A DNA stretch of 64,000 nt from Arthrobacter sp. zg-Y1171 (GCF_025244845.1 NZ_CP104264.1:3357828-3421827), one strand, 5' to 3'. Numbered from the stretch's first letter, positions 53,104 through 61,919 are shown. Numbers and translations: made by a program. The notes: generated by a model not told the origin, from the sequence alone.

Positions 53104-53667
53104 TCAAGGGTTGCCCTCAGCGGCTCTTTCCGGATTCTGCTCCGGGTGCCGATCAGGATGGATGGCCATAAAGACCGAGTAGTGGGTGCTGCCCTCAGGA
53201 GGTTCTTCGGCCTCGAACTCATCCAGCAGGTCCTGCACACGTTCGAGGAGCCGGGCATGTCCTTCTTCCGTGAGGCGTACACCCAGCCGGGAGATTCCGA
53301 CCTGATCCGATGCAGGGAGCTGTCCCACCTCGGACACGAACGCACCGATCATTGCGCCCCGCAAGCGCAGATCCCGGCCGTCGAGATTCAACCGCCACGA
53401 CTTCCCCGTGGCACGGTAGGGAATCTCATATGCGCCACTCGGTCCGGACCGCGCCTCTTGGGGTTCGAGGAAGCCTGCCGAGACCAGCTTGCGGACGTGA
53501 TAGAGCACCGTTGCCGGGTTGGCGGCGAGCATGGTTGCAATTTCCTTGTTGGTCAGCTGCTCTTTCATGCAGAGCCGCAAAATGCGGATACGCGTTGCCG
53601 AGGCAAGGGCCTTCGCCTCTTCCTCACTCGCTGACCGCCGAGGGACCTGGCCGCTCTCGTCTGTCAT
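53104..53667 (-). CDS. ArsR/helix-turn-helix transcriptional regulator
   Basis: This 187-residue protein has an N-terminal winged helix (about 15-85; ALASATRIRILRLCMKEQLTNKEIATMLAANPATVLYHVRKLVSAGFLEP) and an unassigned C-terminal domain that may bind a ligand. No metal-binding CxC is seen, so it is not a metal sensor of the classic ArsR type. It diverges from an MFS exporter; the symmetric site at 53691-53722 between them is the likely operator. Autorepression and control of the exporter are inferred. Confidence 0.85.
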   Translation of the reverse strand: MTDESGQVPRRSASEEEAKALASATRIRILRLCMKEQLTNKEIATMLAANPATVLYHVRKLVSAGFLEPQEARSGPSGAYEIPYRATGKSWRLNLDGRDLRLRGAMIGAFVSEVGQLPASDQVGISRLGVRLTEEGHARLLERVQDLLDEFEAEEPPEGSTHYSVFMAIHPDRHPEQNPERAAEGNP

Positions 53668-53690
53668 GTGTGCAGAATACCAGAGGGCTA

Positions 53691-53722
53691 TTGACAAATA
53701 TCAATCGATTGACCAGAGTCAA
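53691..53722. promoter_or_regulatory. 32-bp symmetric operator between regulator and MFS gene
   Basis: TTGAC, five bases, the perfect 12-bp palindrome TCAATCGATTGA, five bases, then GTCAA are arranged symmetrically about 53706.5. The site ends 4 bp before the MFS start codon and begins 24 bp upstream of the regulator start. It also contains a TTGACA that could serve as the -35 element. Binding by the adjacent regulator would shut both genes. Confidence 0.7.
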
Positions 53723-53726
53723 CCGC

Positions 53727-55013
53727 ATGACGACTGAAGACGGCGGCGCAGCCACGGTTCCTGGCGGCGTCCTGCGGGACCGTGACTTCCGATTCCTTTT
53801 CTATTCCACCTCCTTGAGCCAACTTGGGCAGCAGGTATCCAGTCTCGCCTTGCCACTCGTGGCGGTGGTGACGCTGACTGCCAGTGAATTCGAAGTGGGG
53901 CTGCTTTCGGCCCTGAGCACCGCTGCGTTCCTGTTGATTGGCTTGCCCGCCGGAGTCTGGGTCGATCGGATGCGGTACCGCCACGTGCTCGTCTCGTCGG
54001 ACCTGATTCGGGCAGCGGTCCTGCTCACTGTTCCGCTCGCCTGGTGGCTCGGGGTGTTGACAGTCTGGCAGCTCTACGTCGTGGCGCTGCTCATCGGCGT
54101 GTTCAGCGTCTTCTTTGACGTCGCTTACCAGAGCTTTCTGCCGCGCCTTGTCGGGCGTGACCATTTGGTTGAAGGCAATGCCAAGTTGGAAACGGTGCAC
54201 TCGGTTGCCCAACTCGCTGGTCCGGTCGCAGCCGGCCAGCTGATCGCCTGGCTGACGGCACCCGTTGCCCTGGCCCTGGATGCCATTGCGATGGGGTTGT
54301 CCGCACTATTCGTTGGGCGCATGCGGCACCGGCAGCCCAAGCCGGAGCCGGTACCGGGGTCCCGGCTGGGCACGGACATCGCAGAGGGCCTGCGTTTCGT
54401 CCTGGGCAACCCGTTGCTGCGGGCGATTGCCGGGTCCACAGGACTGTTCAACCTGGCTTTCGCGGCCTACATGGCGATGCTGGTGTTCTTCCTTCCGAGA
54501 GAAGTCGGCCTGGGCGCGCACCAAATCGGCATAGTATTTTCGGTCCTCGGTGTGGGCGGTCTTGCCGGCGCCCTGGCTACCCGCCGACTGACCCTGTGGC
54601 TGGGTGAAGGACCCGCCATTTGTTGGTCCGTGGCGGCGACAGCTCCCTTTGCGCTCCTGATGCCTGCGGCGGGGGGCGAATGGTCGGTTTGGCTCGGCGC
54701 GGCCGGGCTAGCTGTGGCCAGCTTCGGCATGGTCGTCTACAACGTCACACAGGTGAGCTTCCGGCAAAGACTGACTCCGGACCGCCTGCTAGGCCGCATG
54801 AACGCCACCATGCGTTTCCTGGTCTGGGGAACCCAGCCCGTCGGCGCGCTGATTGGCGGCCTGCTTGGACAGCTTTACGGAGCTGAGGCCGCGCTGTGGA
54901 TGGCTGCATGGGCGGCCTGTGTGGCCTTCCTGCCCGTCACCTTGTCTCCCCTGCGGAGCATGCGGAAGCTACCCGATGAACACCCAGCATCGGCCACGCC
55001 TTCCGCCCCGTAA
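53727..55013 (+). CDS. MFS transporter (enterobactin-exporter-like)
   Basis: This 428-residue twelve-segment major facilitator begins RDRDFRFLFYSTSLSQLGQQVSSLALPLVAV and has AGVWVDRMRYRHVL between segments 2 and 3. These are typical of the EntS/MefA branch of exporters. The start at 53727 follows the operator directly, so translation may begin close to the transcript end. Control by the divergent helix-turn-helix regulator suggests induction by an exported compound. Confidence 0.9.
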   Translation: MTTEDGGAATVPGGVLRDRDFRFLFYSTSLSQLGQQVSSLALPLVAVVTLTASEFEVGLLSALSTAAFLLIGLPAGVWVDRMRYRHVLVSSDLIRAAVLLTVPLAWWLGVLTVWQLYVVALLIGVFSVFFDVAYQSFLPRLVGRDHLVEGNAKLETVHSVAQLAGPVAAGQLIAWLTAPVALALDAIAMGLSALFVGRMRHRQPKPEPVPGSRLGTDIAEGLRFVLGNPLLRAIAGSTGLFNLAFAAYMAMLVFFLPREVGLGAHQIGIVFSVLGVGGLAGALATRRLTLWLGEGPAICWSVAATAPFALLMPAAGGEWSVWLGAAGLAVASFGMVVYNVTQVSFRQRLTPDRLLGRMNATMRFLVWGTQPVGALIGGLLGQLYGAEAALWMAAWAACVAFLPVTLSPLRSMRKLPDEHPASATPSAP

Positions 55014-55063
55014 GCCTTCACATGTTCCTCCGCCGCTGACGCCGAGTACAAGTTCGGCGTCTC

Positions 55064-55077
55064 GTTTCACGTGAAAC
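55064..55077. other. parS centromere site 2
   Basis: Perfect GTTTCACGTGAAAC core, 50 bp after the stop of the MFS gene, at the left edge of the gene-free block. Confidence 0.93.
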
Positions 55078-55525
55078 ACGACGCCGAGGGCGGATCTGGT
55101 CTGCGTGTGCGGTGCGCTGCTTGGTGCTGGGTGCCGGGTGCCGAGTGCCCGTGCCGGGAGCTCAATACTGAGCGTTGGGGGCCGAGAGTGAAACCATAAT
55201 GGTTCTCGAGCATTGCCTGCTACTCTCTTCCCCCAGGATTTAGCAGCGGCGCAGCTACGCAGTATTCGTTCGATCCGCCCGACGGTAATGAATAGACGTG
55301 ATCGATCAGGGTGGGCGAATAACGTCCTCAGGCTCCGGGAGGGCTCCCTCACTGCACCAAAGACGTCACGGGACGGCTGAAGTCGAGCCGCAGCGCGGCT
55401 GCCGAACGCTGGGCAGGGCCACGAGCGGCAGGCAATCGTCGGCTCAAGCGTGGCTGCGCAAGACAAGCAAGGCCCCGCCCTGCCCTGCCCCCCTGCCCCC
55501 AGCCTCCCTGCCCTGCAGCGTACTC

Positions 55526-55550
55526 CACTTCACTTCACTTCACTTCACTT
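55526..55550. repeat. Five tandem copies of CACTT
   Basis: A 5-bp unit is repeated five times without interruption inside the gene-free block, just after a C/T-rich tract. It is a likely slippage-prone microsatellite with no evident function. Confidence 0.9.
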
Positions 55551-56100
55551 CCCAGACAAGGCCCTACTCGACAGCCCTGCACACAATCCGCCTCTATCAA
55601 GGCATACCCCTGGTGTTGGGACAGCGGCAGCTAGACATACGCCAAGGGCCACGTTTACCCCACCAGGCGGCGATATCCGCTGCGGCGCTTCCACCTGGGC
55701 AGGGCTTGGAAACGCCACGGACCCGACTCCAGGGACCCGCCACACATCCGCTGCCACCATTGTTCGTGGTTCGATTCCCTTCTTGCCTTCGCTTAGATGT
55801 TCTCTGAAGCAGCAGTGTGTAGTTGTTTCCACCGGAGATCGGCGCGTATTTTAGGCAGCGTGGGGGGAGATATCGTCTAGTTGCGGACGATAGGTCATGG
55901 GACTCCCCGCACGAAAACGAGGCAACGCGCACCTAACCGCATATCGGATAACCGAAACGGGAGCCGGCATCGGCGGTAGCTTGTGCAGGTAGCTTGATGG
56001 CATTCTCCGCCCCATGGACGACTTCCTGATGCCCGGCAAAGGGAAGATAGGCATTGGATACTGGTTTGCCGGCAGCCGCCCATAGCGTGCTTATGACCCG

Positions 56101-56188
56101 GCAGGGCGGGCGGGCAGGAGGCCCGGCAGGGCGGGCAGGCAGGGCGGGCAGGCAGGGCGGGCAGGCAGGCCGGGCAGGCAGGCCGGCA
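56101..56188. repeat. GC-rich imperfect tandem array
   Basis: About 90 bp are built from variants of GGCAGGGCGGGCAG and GGCAGGCCGGGCAG. The strand is strongly G-biased, which makes G-quadruplex or slippage structures possible. It lies between parS sites 2 and 3. No coding sense is apparent. Confidence 0.8.
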
Positions 56189-56349
56189 GAGAGCCGGTCG
56201 GTGCAAGGGGTAACCCGCCGAAGACAGCCCTGCCATCCCAGGCCGCGCCTAAAGCCGCTCCAGAGAGTACGATTCCTAGCACCCAAGCCTCGCCTTCCCA
56301 GGCACAACAGCCTAGGGTGGGGTTCCTTTGTAGGGACTCGGACGCCCCA

Positions 56350-56363
56350 GTTTCACGTGAAAC
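56350..56363. other. parS centromere site 3
   Basis: Perfect GTTTCACGTGAAAC core within the gene-free block. Confidence 0.93.
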
Positions 56364-56534
56364 ACCGCCAGGCGCTGGCCCCAGTTCTAAGAATTCATAC
56401 GCAGCCTTTGCTGCGACGGGGTGCACAGAGAGCCGCTTTGCAGGCCCCAATCCGGCCGCGCTCTACCGTGTACGGCGGTTGGACATGTCATCTGCATGGC
56501 TAGCCACACGTCGTGGTTGGCCGCCTTCGACAAT

Positions 56535-56548
56535 GTTTCACGTGAAAC
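56535..56548. other. parS centromere site 4
   Basis: Perfect GTTTCACGTGAAAC core, 185 bp from site 3, with the extra flanking T of the 16-bp consensus on the left. Confidence 0.93.
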
Positions 56549-56925
56549 CCCGCCCCTATCCTCTATTCGGCGCCACGGGCATACGCCCTATGGCACGTCA
56601 TGCCAAGCTCCCATGCCCGGTACATGACCGACGCCCTATACGCGTGTTTGGCAGGCAAAGCGCTGATTGCGTTTCCTATCCGGCTTACAGACTGGACGTC
56701 CGGGACGTCAGTTCTGGCGGCGGGGAGGTGGTAACCCTTCTGCCTGGACCTGTAAGGAGGCCGATTGCATAGACATTGGAGCTCTGCAAGGACCGTGCAA
56801 ACTACCATTGCGCGCGGCGTCCACCCGGCTACCGAAGCCGACCGCACGGCCTGATTCGACCCGGTCAGTGGACGAATGGCTTTTAGTGGACTGCAGTACC
56901 GGGCGCTGGCTGCAGCCAAGGCATC

Positions 56926-56939
56926 GTTTCACGTGAAAC
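56926..56939. other. parS centromere site 5
   Basis: Perfect GTTTCACGTGAAAC core within the gene-free block, followed by ACACCGCC as at site 3. Confidence 0.93.
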
Positions 56940-57380
56940 ACCGCCTGCTGTATAGCTGCTCCGGCTCATAGACCCGTCCGGCCCGGCAAGAAGTCTGCCA
57001 AACACGGAAGCTATGCCGACCTGAGGGTGGCCCGCGGAGAGTTTTTGGAGCCAAAACTGCACATTACCCGGGGCTCGCCGCTCTGATAATCAACCGCACC
57101 ACTGGGGCCGTTGCGACGAACCTCCAAACTGAGCTCAGTGACCCCCAACTTACGTAAAGAGTTGCAGCACCTAACTACGCAAATGCACCGCCGACTACGC
57201 CCAGCAAATAGGCGCAGCCTGGTTCCTGTGATACTCGCGGTTTGGCTCCATACGACTCCATCCAGCTCCTTACCTACACCCGGACCGGCATTCAACTACG
57301 AGAGGATACCCCGGACGACCCGCGGCGGAAATGTAGTTGCAGGGTCCGGATACCGGACGTACCGACGCAGCGGGAGGTAG

Positions 57381-57394
57381 GCTTCACGTGAAAC
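57381..57394. other. Degenerate parS site
   Basis: GCTTCACGTGAAAC differs from the core at one position. It lies 104 bp before site 6. Single-mismatch sites usually bind ParB more weakly. Confidence 0.65.
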
Positions 57395-57477
57395 GTCGAC
57401 TCACTCGGTCCGAGCGGCAACGAGTGCGGTAATCACGTCAGCGTTCAGGCACCCGGAGTGAGGACACCTGAACGAGT

Positions 57478-57505
57478 CTTACGTGTTTCACGTGAAACAC
57501 GTAAG
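57478..57505. other. parS centromere site 6, embedded in a 28-bp perfect palindrome
   Basis: The core at 57485-57498 is extended symmetrically on both sides by CTTACGT and ACGTAAG, giving a perfect palindrome of 28 bp. This is the longest symmetric parS in the window. Confidence 0.93.
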
Positions 57506-57786
57506 CCCAGACTGTAGGACGGCGCGCGAAATACGACAGAAGGGGCATGCCGTCTTGTTTCGCTACCCGGTACGGACAGCTCCGGGGCGGACAGGCCCCA
57601 CAGGCAGCGGGTTTGGGCCTCACGCACCTGGTGCAGGTTACAGCCGACAGTGGCGGGGGTACCGATCGTCCGGCACTTTGTCGATTTGCTCAGCTGGCCC
57701 GCGGTTGCGGGTGCATTCCTGCAACCAGCCTTCGCACCGGCTGGGCGCACCTACCCATCCAGGTGCGCCCGGAAAGCCGAAAGGGC

Positions 57787-57808
57787 CGGTGTTTCACGTG
57801 AAACACCG
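57787..57808. other. parS centromere site 7, 30 bp from the parB stop
   Basis: The core at 57791-57804 is extended symmetrically by CGGT and ACCG to a 22-bp palindrome. It lies between the parB stop and the rest of the array and, as a hairpin, might also help to end the parAB transcript. Confidence 0.92.
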
Positions 57809-57837
57809 ACCCTTCGGGAACCTCGCCGAGCTTGGAG

Positions 57838-59277
57838 CTACTCTCCGGGTGTGGAGAGTACGCCCATAATTCGATTCAGGTCATCCACGCTAGCGAATTC
57901 GATGCTGACCTTGCCCTTGCGTGCTCCAAGGGTGATCTTGACGTTCGTGTCCAGGCGGTCAGCCAAAGACGTTGCCAGGTAGTCCAGCCGTTCGTGGCGT
58001 GCGCCGATCTTCGGCTTGGAAGTCTTCGCCGGCTTCCGCAGGCCGTCGGCCAGCGACACGATCTCTTCGGTGGCACGAACGGAAAGGCCCTCCGCCACGA
58101 TCTTCTGGGCCAGCTTTTCCATCTCCGCCGGGTCACCCAGCCCGAGCAACGCGCGTGCATGCCCCGCTGACAGAACTCCAGCCGCCAGCCGGCGCTGAAC
58201 CAACGGCGGAAGCTTCATCAACCGCAAGGTGTTGGTTACCTGCGGCCGCGAGCGTCCGATGCGGTCTGCGAGTTCTTCGTGCGAGCAGCCGAAGTCGTCC
58301 AGAAGCTGCTGGTAAGCCGCCGCTTCTTCCAACGGGTTCAGCTGGCTCCGGTGCAGGTTCTCCAGGAGGGCGTCACGGAGGAGATCGACATCCTGTGTGG
58401 AGCGGATGATAGCCGGCACCGAGGATAGTCCAGCTTCGCGTGATGCACGCCAGCGACGTTCACCCATAACAAGTTCATAGGGGTGTTCCGCATCCTCCTC
58501 GAGCGAGGGGCGAACAACAATCGGCTGCAGCACGCCGATTTCCCTAATGGAATGCACCAGTTCGGCCATGTCGTCTTCATCGAAGACGGACCGCGGCTGC
58601 TTACGGTTCGGGTGGATGGAATCAATGGGAAGCTCGGCGAACGTCGCGCCGGGAACCTGGACCAGGCCATCCTCACCACTGTAATCCGGGGACGATGTTT
58701 CACGGGAAACATCCGCTTCCACCGGGGCAGCAGCTGCCTGCTTCGACGCTTCCGGGGCGGCCTCCGCGGGGACCGGCAGCGAAGCAGGTGCCGACTGCAC
58801 GTCTTCTGCGGCGGTCTCAGGACTTTCGGGATCCTTGGCCTTCGCCGCCACCTCCACAGCCCCCTGAGAGGCCTTGGAAGCCCGCTTGGTGCCCTTGCTT
58901 CCGGAAGCCTGGGCGGAAGCCGGGGTGGTCCCAGCATCCGTCCCTACAGACGTGGCGTCATCGGGATTGGCAGCGGGGACAGGGCTGGGCACCGGCTCCA
59001 CACCTTTGTCGGTACGGACTCCCGAACGGGCCGCAGAGCTGCGCGTTGTTGACTTCTTTGCCGGACCGCGAAGCGCTTCCTTATTGATCCCCGCGCCCTT
59101 ACGCGGACCCGTACCACCGAACTGTGAGCGGGACTCATCGGCTGCGGCGAAGAACAAATCAGCCGGACGTCCCTGAGTAACGGTTCCCTGGCTCGAGTTT
59201 TCTGTCTCCGCAGGTTCCGCACTGCTAGGAATCAAAGCTCCCAGACCGCGGCCTAAACCCCGACGCTTCTCGGCCAT
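57838..59277 (-). CDS. parB: Chromosome partitioning protein ParB
   Basis: This 479-residue protein has the conserved start [17 protein letters not shown] and a very long Ala/Pro/Ser-rich linker (about 20-200). The CTP-binding ParB/Srx domain follows (about 205-300; [29 protein letters not shown]). Next are the helix-turn-helix that reads parS ([20 protein letters not shown]) and a C-terminal dimerisation domain. It is longer than most ParB proteins because of the linker. A degenerate parS lies inside the linker coding region. It forms clamps that spread from parS and acts with ParA, encoded 105 bp upstream. Confidence 0.97.
   Translation of the reverse strand: MAEKRRGLGRGLGALIPSSAEPAETENSSQGTVTQGRPADLFFAAADESRSQFGGTGPRKGAGINKEALRGPAKKSTTRSSAARSGVRTDKGVEPVPSPVPAANPDDATSVGTDAGTTPASAQASGSKGTKRASKASQGAVEVAAKAKDPESPETAAEDVQSAPASLPVPAEAAPEASKQAAAAPVEADVSRETSSPDYSGEDGLVQVPGATFAELPIDSIHPNRKQPRSVFDEDDMAELVHSIREIGVLQPIVVRPSLEEDAEHPYELVMGERRWRASREAGLSSVPAIIRSTQDVDLLRDALLENLHRSQLNPLEEAAAYQQLLDDFGCSHEELADRIGRSRPQVTNTLRLMKLPPLVQRRLAAGVLSAGHARALLGLGDPAEMEKLAQKIVAEGLSVRATEEIVSLADGLRKPAKTSKPKIGARHERLDYLATSLADRLDTNVKITLGARKGKVSIEFASVDDLNRIMGVLSTPGE
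58697..58710. other. Degenerate parS site inside parB
   Basis: GTTTCACGGGAAAC differs from the core at one central base. In the parB frame it encodes Val-Ser-Arg-Glu-Thr at about residues 189-193 of the linker, the same five residues that the perfect site gives in ParA. Confidence 0.7.
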
Positions 59278-59382
59278 GGGTAAGTCCTTCCCTTATGCCC
59301 GCACTTCAAGCGGCACGGATTGATTGTGAGAGTATTCTATGGCGCGGAGCCAAGCTGGCAGCCGAACCCCGCCGGGGTGTCA

Positions 59383-60603
59383 CTAGGCGCGCTGGGCTAT
59401 CTCGGCTGCCGCTTCCAAATAGGACAGCGCACCCGTTGAAGACGGGTCATAGGTCATGACCGTCTGCTGGTAGCTGGGAGCCTCCGAAACGCGCACGGAG
59501 CGCGGCACGACGGCGCGCAGGACCTGCTCCGGGAAGTGCTCGCGCACCTCGGCGGCGACTTGTGCGGCAAGGTTCGTTCTACCGTCGTACATGGTCAGCA
59601 GAATGGTGGAGACAACCAGATCGGCGTTCAAATGCTTCTGGATCATTTCGATGTTCTTCAGCAGCTGGCTGAGGCCCTCGAGCGCGTAGTACTCGCACTG
59701 GATTGGGATCAGGACTTCCCTTGCCGCGACAAAGGCATTGACGGTGAGGAGGCCAAGGCTCGGCGGGCAGTCGATGAATATGTAATCCAGACGCTCCAGG
59801 CCCTGCTTTTCCCGTTCGGCCGCGTAGACGTTAATGGCGCGGCTCAAACGCTGTTCACGCGCAACCAGCGATACCAGTTCGATCTCCGCCCCGGCGAGGT
59901 GGATCGTGGCCGGTGCACAGATGAGGTTACTGATGTCCGGGCACTGCGCAACCACATTTGCCAGCGGCAGGTCATCAATCAGCACGTCGTAGATGCTCTC
60001 CACGTCAGCACGGTGGTCGATCCCCAGGGCCGTTGATGCGTTTCCCTGCGGATCGATGTCGATAACCAGGACGTTCTGGCCGGCAGTCGCCAGAGCAGCA
60101 GCAAGGTTGACCGTGGTGGTCGTTTTCCCCACCCCGCCCTTCTGGTTGCTCACCGTCATGATGCGCGTCTGGGGAGGCCGCGGCAGAACGCGTCCGCGGA
60201 GCTTCTCCCGACGCCGGTTTTCACTAGCCAGTTCCCGCGCCAGCGGGGTGCTCTCGTCCATCAAATCCATAACGTCTTCCGAGGTCGCCACAGCAGCGGC
60301 TTCTTCGGATACACCACCTTCGATAGCTCGGGGGGCCTGCACGAGTGCGGCACTGCTTTCAGTCTTGGCGGGTTCCAGCGGCTTGGCGGGTTCCAGCGGC
60401 TTGGCGGGTTCCTGCTGCTTGGCGGGTTCCAGCGGCTCGGCCGGCACCGTTTCACGTGAAACGGCGGCCGGCTTGTCCACAACCAATTGGGGTTGCTTTC
60501 TACCGAATGAGGCGGACAGGGCAGAACCGAGTGCGGCGAAGGGAGGAATTCGTTTTGCGGCAGAATCACGCGCACTCACCTGGTCATGCTCACTTTCCAA
60601 CAT
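59383..60603 (-). CDS. parA: Chromosome partitioning ATPase ParA
   Basis: This 406-residue protein has a deviant Walker A motif (NQKGGVGKTTTT, residues 153-164; Lys160), DIDPQGNAS and IDCPPSLGLLT, the marks of ParA/Soj ATPases. The ATPase domain begins only at about residue 145. The preceding extension is acidic and Pro-rich with hexapeptide repeats (PLEPAK) encoded by an 18-bp DNA array, and includes VSRET encoded by a parS site. ParA positions the ParB-parS complex. The ATG at 60603 lacks a clear ribosome binding site, so a shorter form cannot be excluded. Confidence 0.96.
   Translation of the reverse strand: MLESEHDQVSARDSAAKRIPPFAALGSALSASFGRKQPQLVVDKPAAVSRETVPAEPLEPAKQQEPAKPLEPAKPLEPAKTESSAALVQAPRAIEGGVSEEAAAVATSEDVMDLMDESTPLARELASENRRREKLRGRVLPRPPQTRIMTVSNQKGGVGKTTTTVNLAAALATAGQNVLVIDIDPQGNASTALGIDHRADVESIYDVLIDDLPLANVVAQCPDISNLICAPATIHLAGAEIELVSLVAREQRLSRAINVYAAEREKQGLERLDYIFIDCPPSLGLLTVNAFVAAREVLIPIQCEYYALEGLSQLLKNIEMIQKHLNADLVVSTILLTMYDGRTNLAAQVAAEVREHFPEQVLRAVVPRSVRVSEAPSYQQTVMTYDPSSTGALSYLEAAAEIAQRA
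60364..60435 (-). repeat. 18-bp tandem repeats in the parA N-terminal extension
   Basis: Four copies of CTTGGCGGGTTCCAGCGG or close variants begin at 60364, 60382, 60400 and 60418 and encode the six-residue repeats of the ParA extension. The third copy carries changes that turn PLEPAK into QQEPAK. Confidence 0.88.
60449..60462. other. parS centromere site 8, inside parA
   Basis: This perfect GTTTCACGTGAAAC core lies in the coding sequence for ParA residues 48-52 (Val-Ser-Arg-Glu-Thr), next to the 18-bp repeats. It is the site nearest to the presumed origin. Confidence 0.92.
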
Positions 60604-60700
60604 AAAGCGTTAAGGCATTAGTTCATCTAGACTATCCGCTTCGCGGCCATTCCCCGGGACCGGCATGGGTGTGTGCATGAAAGCTGAGGTGTCGGGCTTC

Positions 60701-61333
60701 TCACCCTACGGAGATGCGTACCACCGTGGTGGGTTCTTCAAGTACATCCGCCCCTACGGTCAGCACCGCGGTATCCCGTCCGCCGAGCTTGCGGATTGCT
60801 TTCGCGGCTTTCTGCACTTCTTCTTCAGCGCTGCGGCCCTTGATGGCCAGCACCTGCCCCCTGCCGTGCAGCAGGGGTACTGTCAGTCCGGCCAAACCGC
60901 CGAGGGCCGAAACGGCCCGGGCGGTGGCCACATCCACATTTACCTCGTCGACTACCTGTTCGGCACGGCCGCGGATCACGCGGACATTGTCGAGTCCAAG
61001 ATCCGTAACGACTTCGTTGAGCCATATGACCCGACGCTCGAGGGGCTCTATGAGCGTCATGGAGAGGTCAGGCCGGGCAATGGCCAAGCACAAGCCGGGC
61101 AGCCCGGCACCGCTGCCGACATCCGCGACGGCGGCATTCGCAGGGATCAGCTCGGCAACCACGGCGCAGTTCAGGACGTGCCTGCTCCATAGCCGCGGAA
61201 CTTCCCGCGGGCCGAGGAGTCCCCGTTCCATGCCCGACGTCGCGAGGTGCTCTACGTATCTTTGCGCCAGATCCAGGCGGTCACCGAAGATCTTCCGGGC
61301 GGCGTCCAGTTCTGCGGGAGTTGTTTCAACCAC
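60701..61333 (-). CDS. rsmG: 16S rRNA (guanine-527-N7)-methyltransferase
   Basis: This 210-residue protein has the SAM-binding motif VADVGSGAGLPGLCLAIARPD and the RsmG blocks LWSRHVLNCAVVAELI, LIEPLERRVIWLNEV and TARAVSALGGL. It methylates G527 of 16S rRNA (gidB in older naming); its loss gives low-level streptomycin resistance in other bacteria. The GTG start is at 61333. It sits between khpB and parA as is usual near the origin. Confidence 0.95.
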   Translation of the reverse strand: MVETTPAELDAARKIFGDRLDLAQRYVEHLATSGMERGLLGPREVPRLWSRHVLNCAVVAELIPANAAVADVGSGAGLPGLCLAIARPDLSMTLIEPLERRVIWLNEVVTDLGLDNVRVIRGRAEQVVDEVNVDVATARAVSALGGLAGLTVPLLHGRGQVLAIKGRSAEEEVQKAAKAIRKLGGRDTAVLTVGADVLEEPTTVVRISVG

Positions 61334-61373
61334 TTACTTCATATTCCTTGTCTGCACTGCCGGGCGGGGATAA

Positions 61374-61919
61374 CTAGGAAGCAGGCAGGGAAACGACGAT
61401 GTGGCGGTCCGCGCCTTCACCCTCGGATTCACTGACCAGGCCAAGCTCGGCCACGGCGTCGTGAACAATCTTGCGCTCATAGGCGCTCATGGGAACGAGC
61501 GCCACTTCCTGCCCGGTTTCCTTGGCACGCTTGGCTGCGTCCTCAGCTATGGACTGCAGCTGGCCGCCGCGTTCTTCACGGTAGCCAACGATGTCCAGGA
61601 CCAAGCGGGAGCGGTTTTCCGTTGCTGTCAGCACCGACAGCCGCGTGAGTTCCTGCAATGCCTCAAGCACTTCGCCATCGCGTCCCACGAGTGCCTGAAG
61701 AGCGGCGTCGTCGCCTTCCTCGGACACTACGGAGATATACGTCCGGCCGTTTCGGACCTCAATGTCGATATCCCCGTCGATGTCGGCGATATCCAGGAGC
61801 TCTTCCAGGTAGTCAGCGGCTACGTCGCCTTCTTCCTCGAGCCTCCCGGTGCGCGCCTGCACAGGTTCCTCGGCTTCTTCCAGGGGAACTACGGGGTCGT
61901 CAATGTGCTCAGTGCTCAT
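61374..61919 (-). CDS. khpB: KH-R3H RNA-binding protein KhpB/Jag
   Basis: This 181-residue protein has an acidic N-terminus (about 1-45), a KH domain (about 60-115; ALQALVGRDGEVLEALQELTRLSV) and an R3H domain (about 125-178; VALVPMSAYERKIVHDAVAEL). The Jag_N domain of Firmicute members is absent. It binds RNA, usually with KhpA, and influences cell-wall growth. Its ATG overlaps the yidC stop (ATGA), and AGGAAAAGGA precedes it. Confidence 0.93.
   Translation of the reverse strand: MSTEHIDDPVVPLEEAEEPVQARTGRLEEEGDVAADYLEELLDIADIDGDIDIEVRNGRTYISVVSEEGDDAALQALVGRDGEVLEALQELTRLSVLTATENRSRLVLDIVGYREERGGQLQSIAEDAAKRAKETGQEVALVPMSAYERKIVHDAVAELGLVSESEGEGADRHIVVSLPAS

Larger units (their letters stand above)
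55014..57837. other. 2.8-kb gene-free region rich in parS sites
   Basis: No reading frame here has convincing codon use, ribosome binding site and family resemblance. Frames of 80-150 codons exist on both strands but overlap one another and look random. The block contains six perfect parS cores and one degenerate copy, short tandem arrays of CACTT (55526-55550) and a GC-rich repeat at about 56101-56188. It is the only gene-free stretch of this size in the window and lies between parB and the MFS gene. I read it as a centromere-like loading zone for ParB. Confidence 0.7.

Noticed and set aside
55767-55790. GGTTCGATTCCC resembling a tRNA T-arm
   Set aside because: The flanking bases do not form the 5-bp T stem, and no acceptor or anticodon stem could be folded around it.
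56317-56772. 151-codon frame containing two parS sites
   Set aside because: It has no ribosome binding site and a composition unlike neighbouring genes; the frame is probably open by chance.
57011-57380. Overlapping 89- and 94-codon frames on both strands within the gene-free block
   Set aside because: They overlap each other, lack ribosome binding sites and show no biased third-position composition or family motif.
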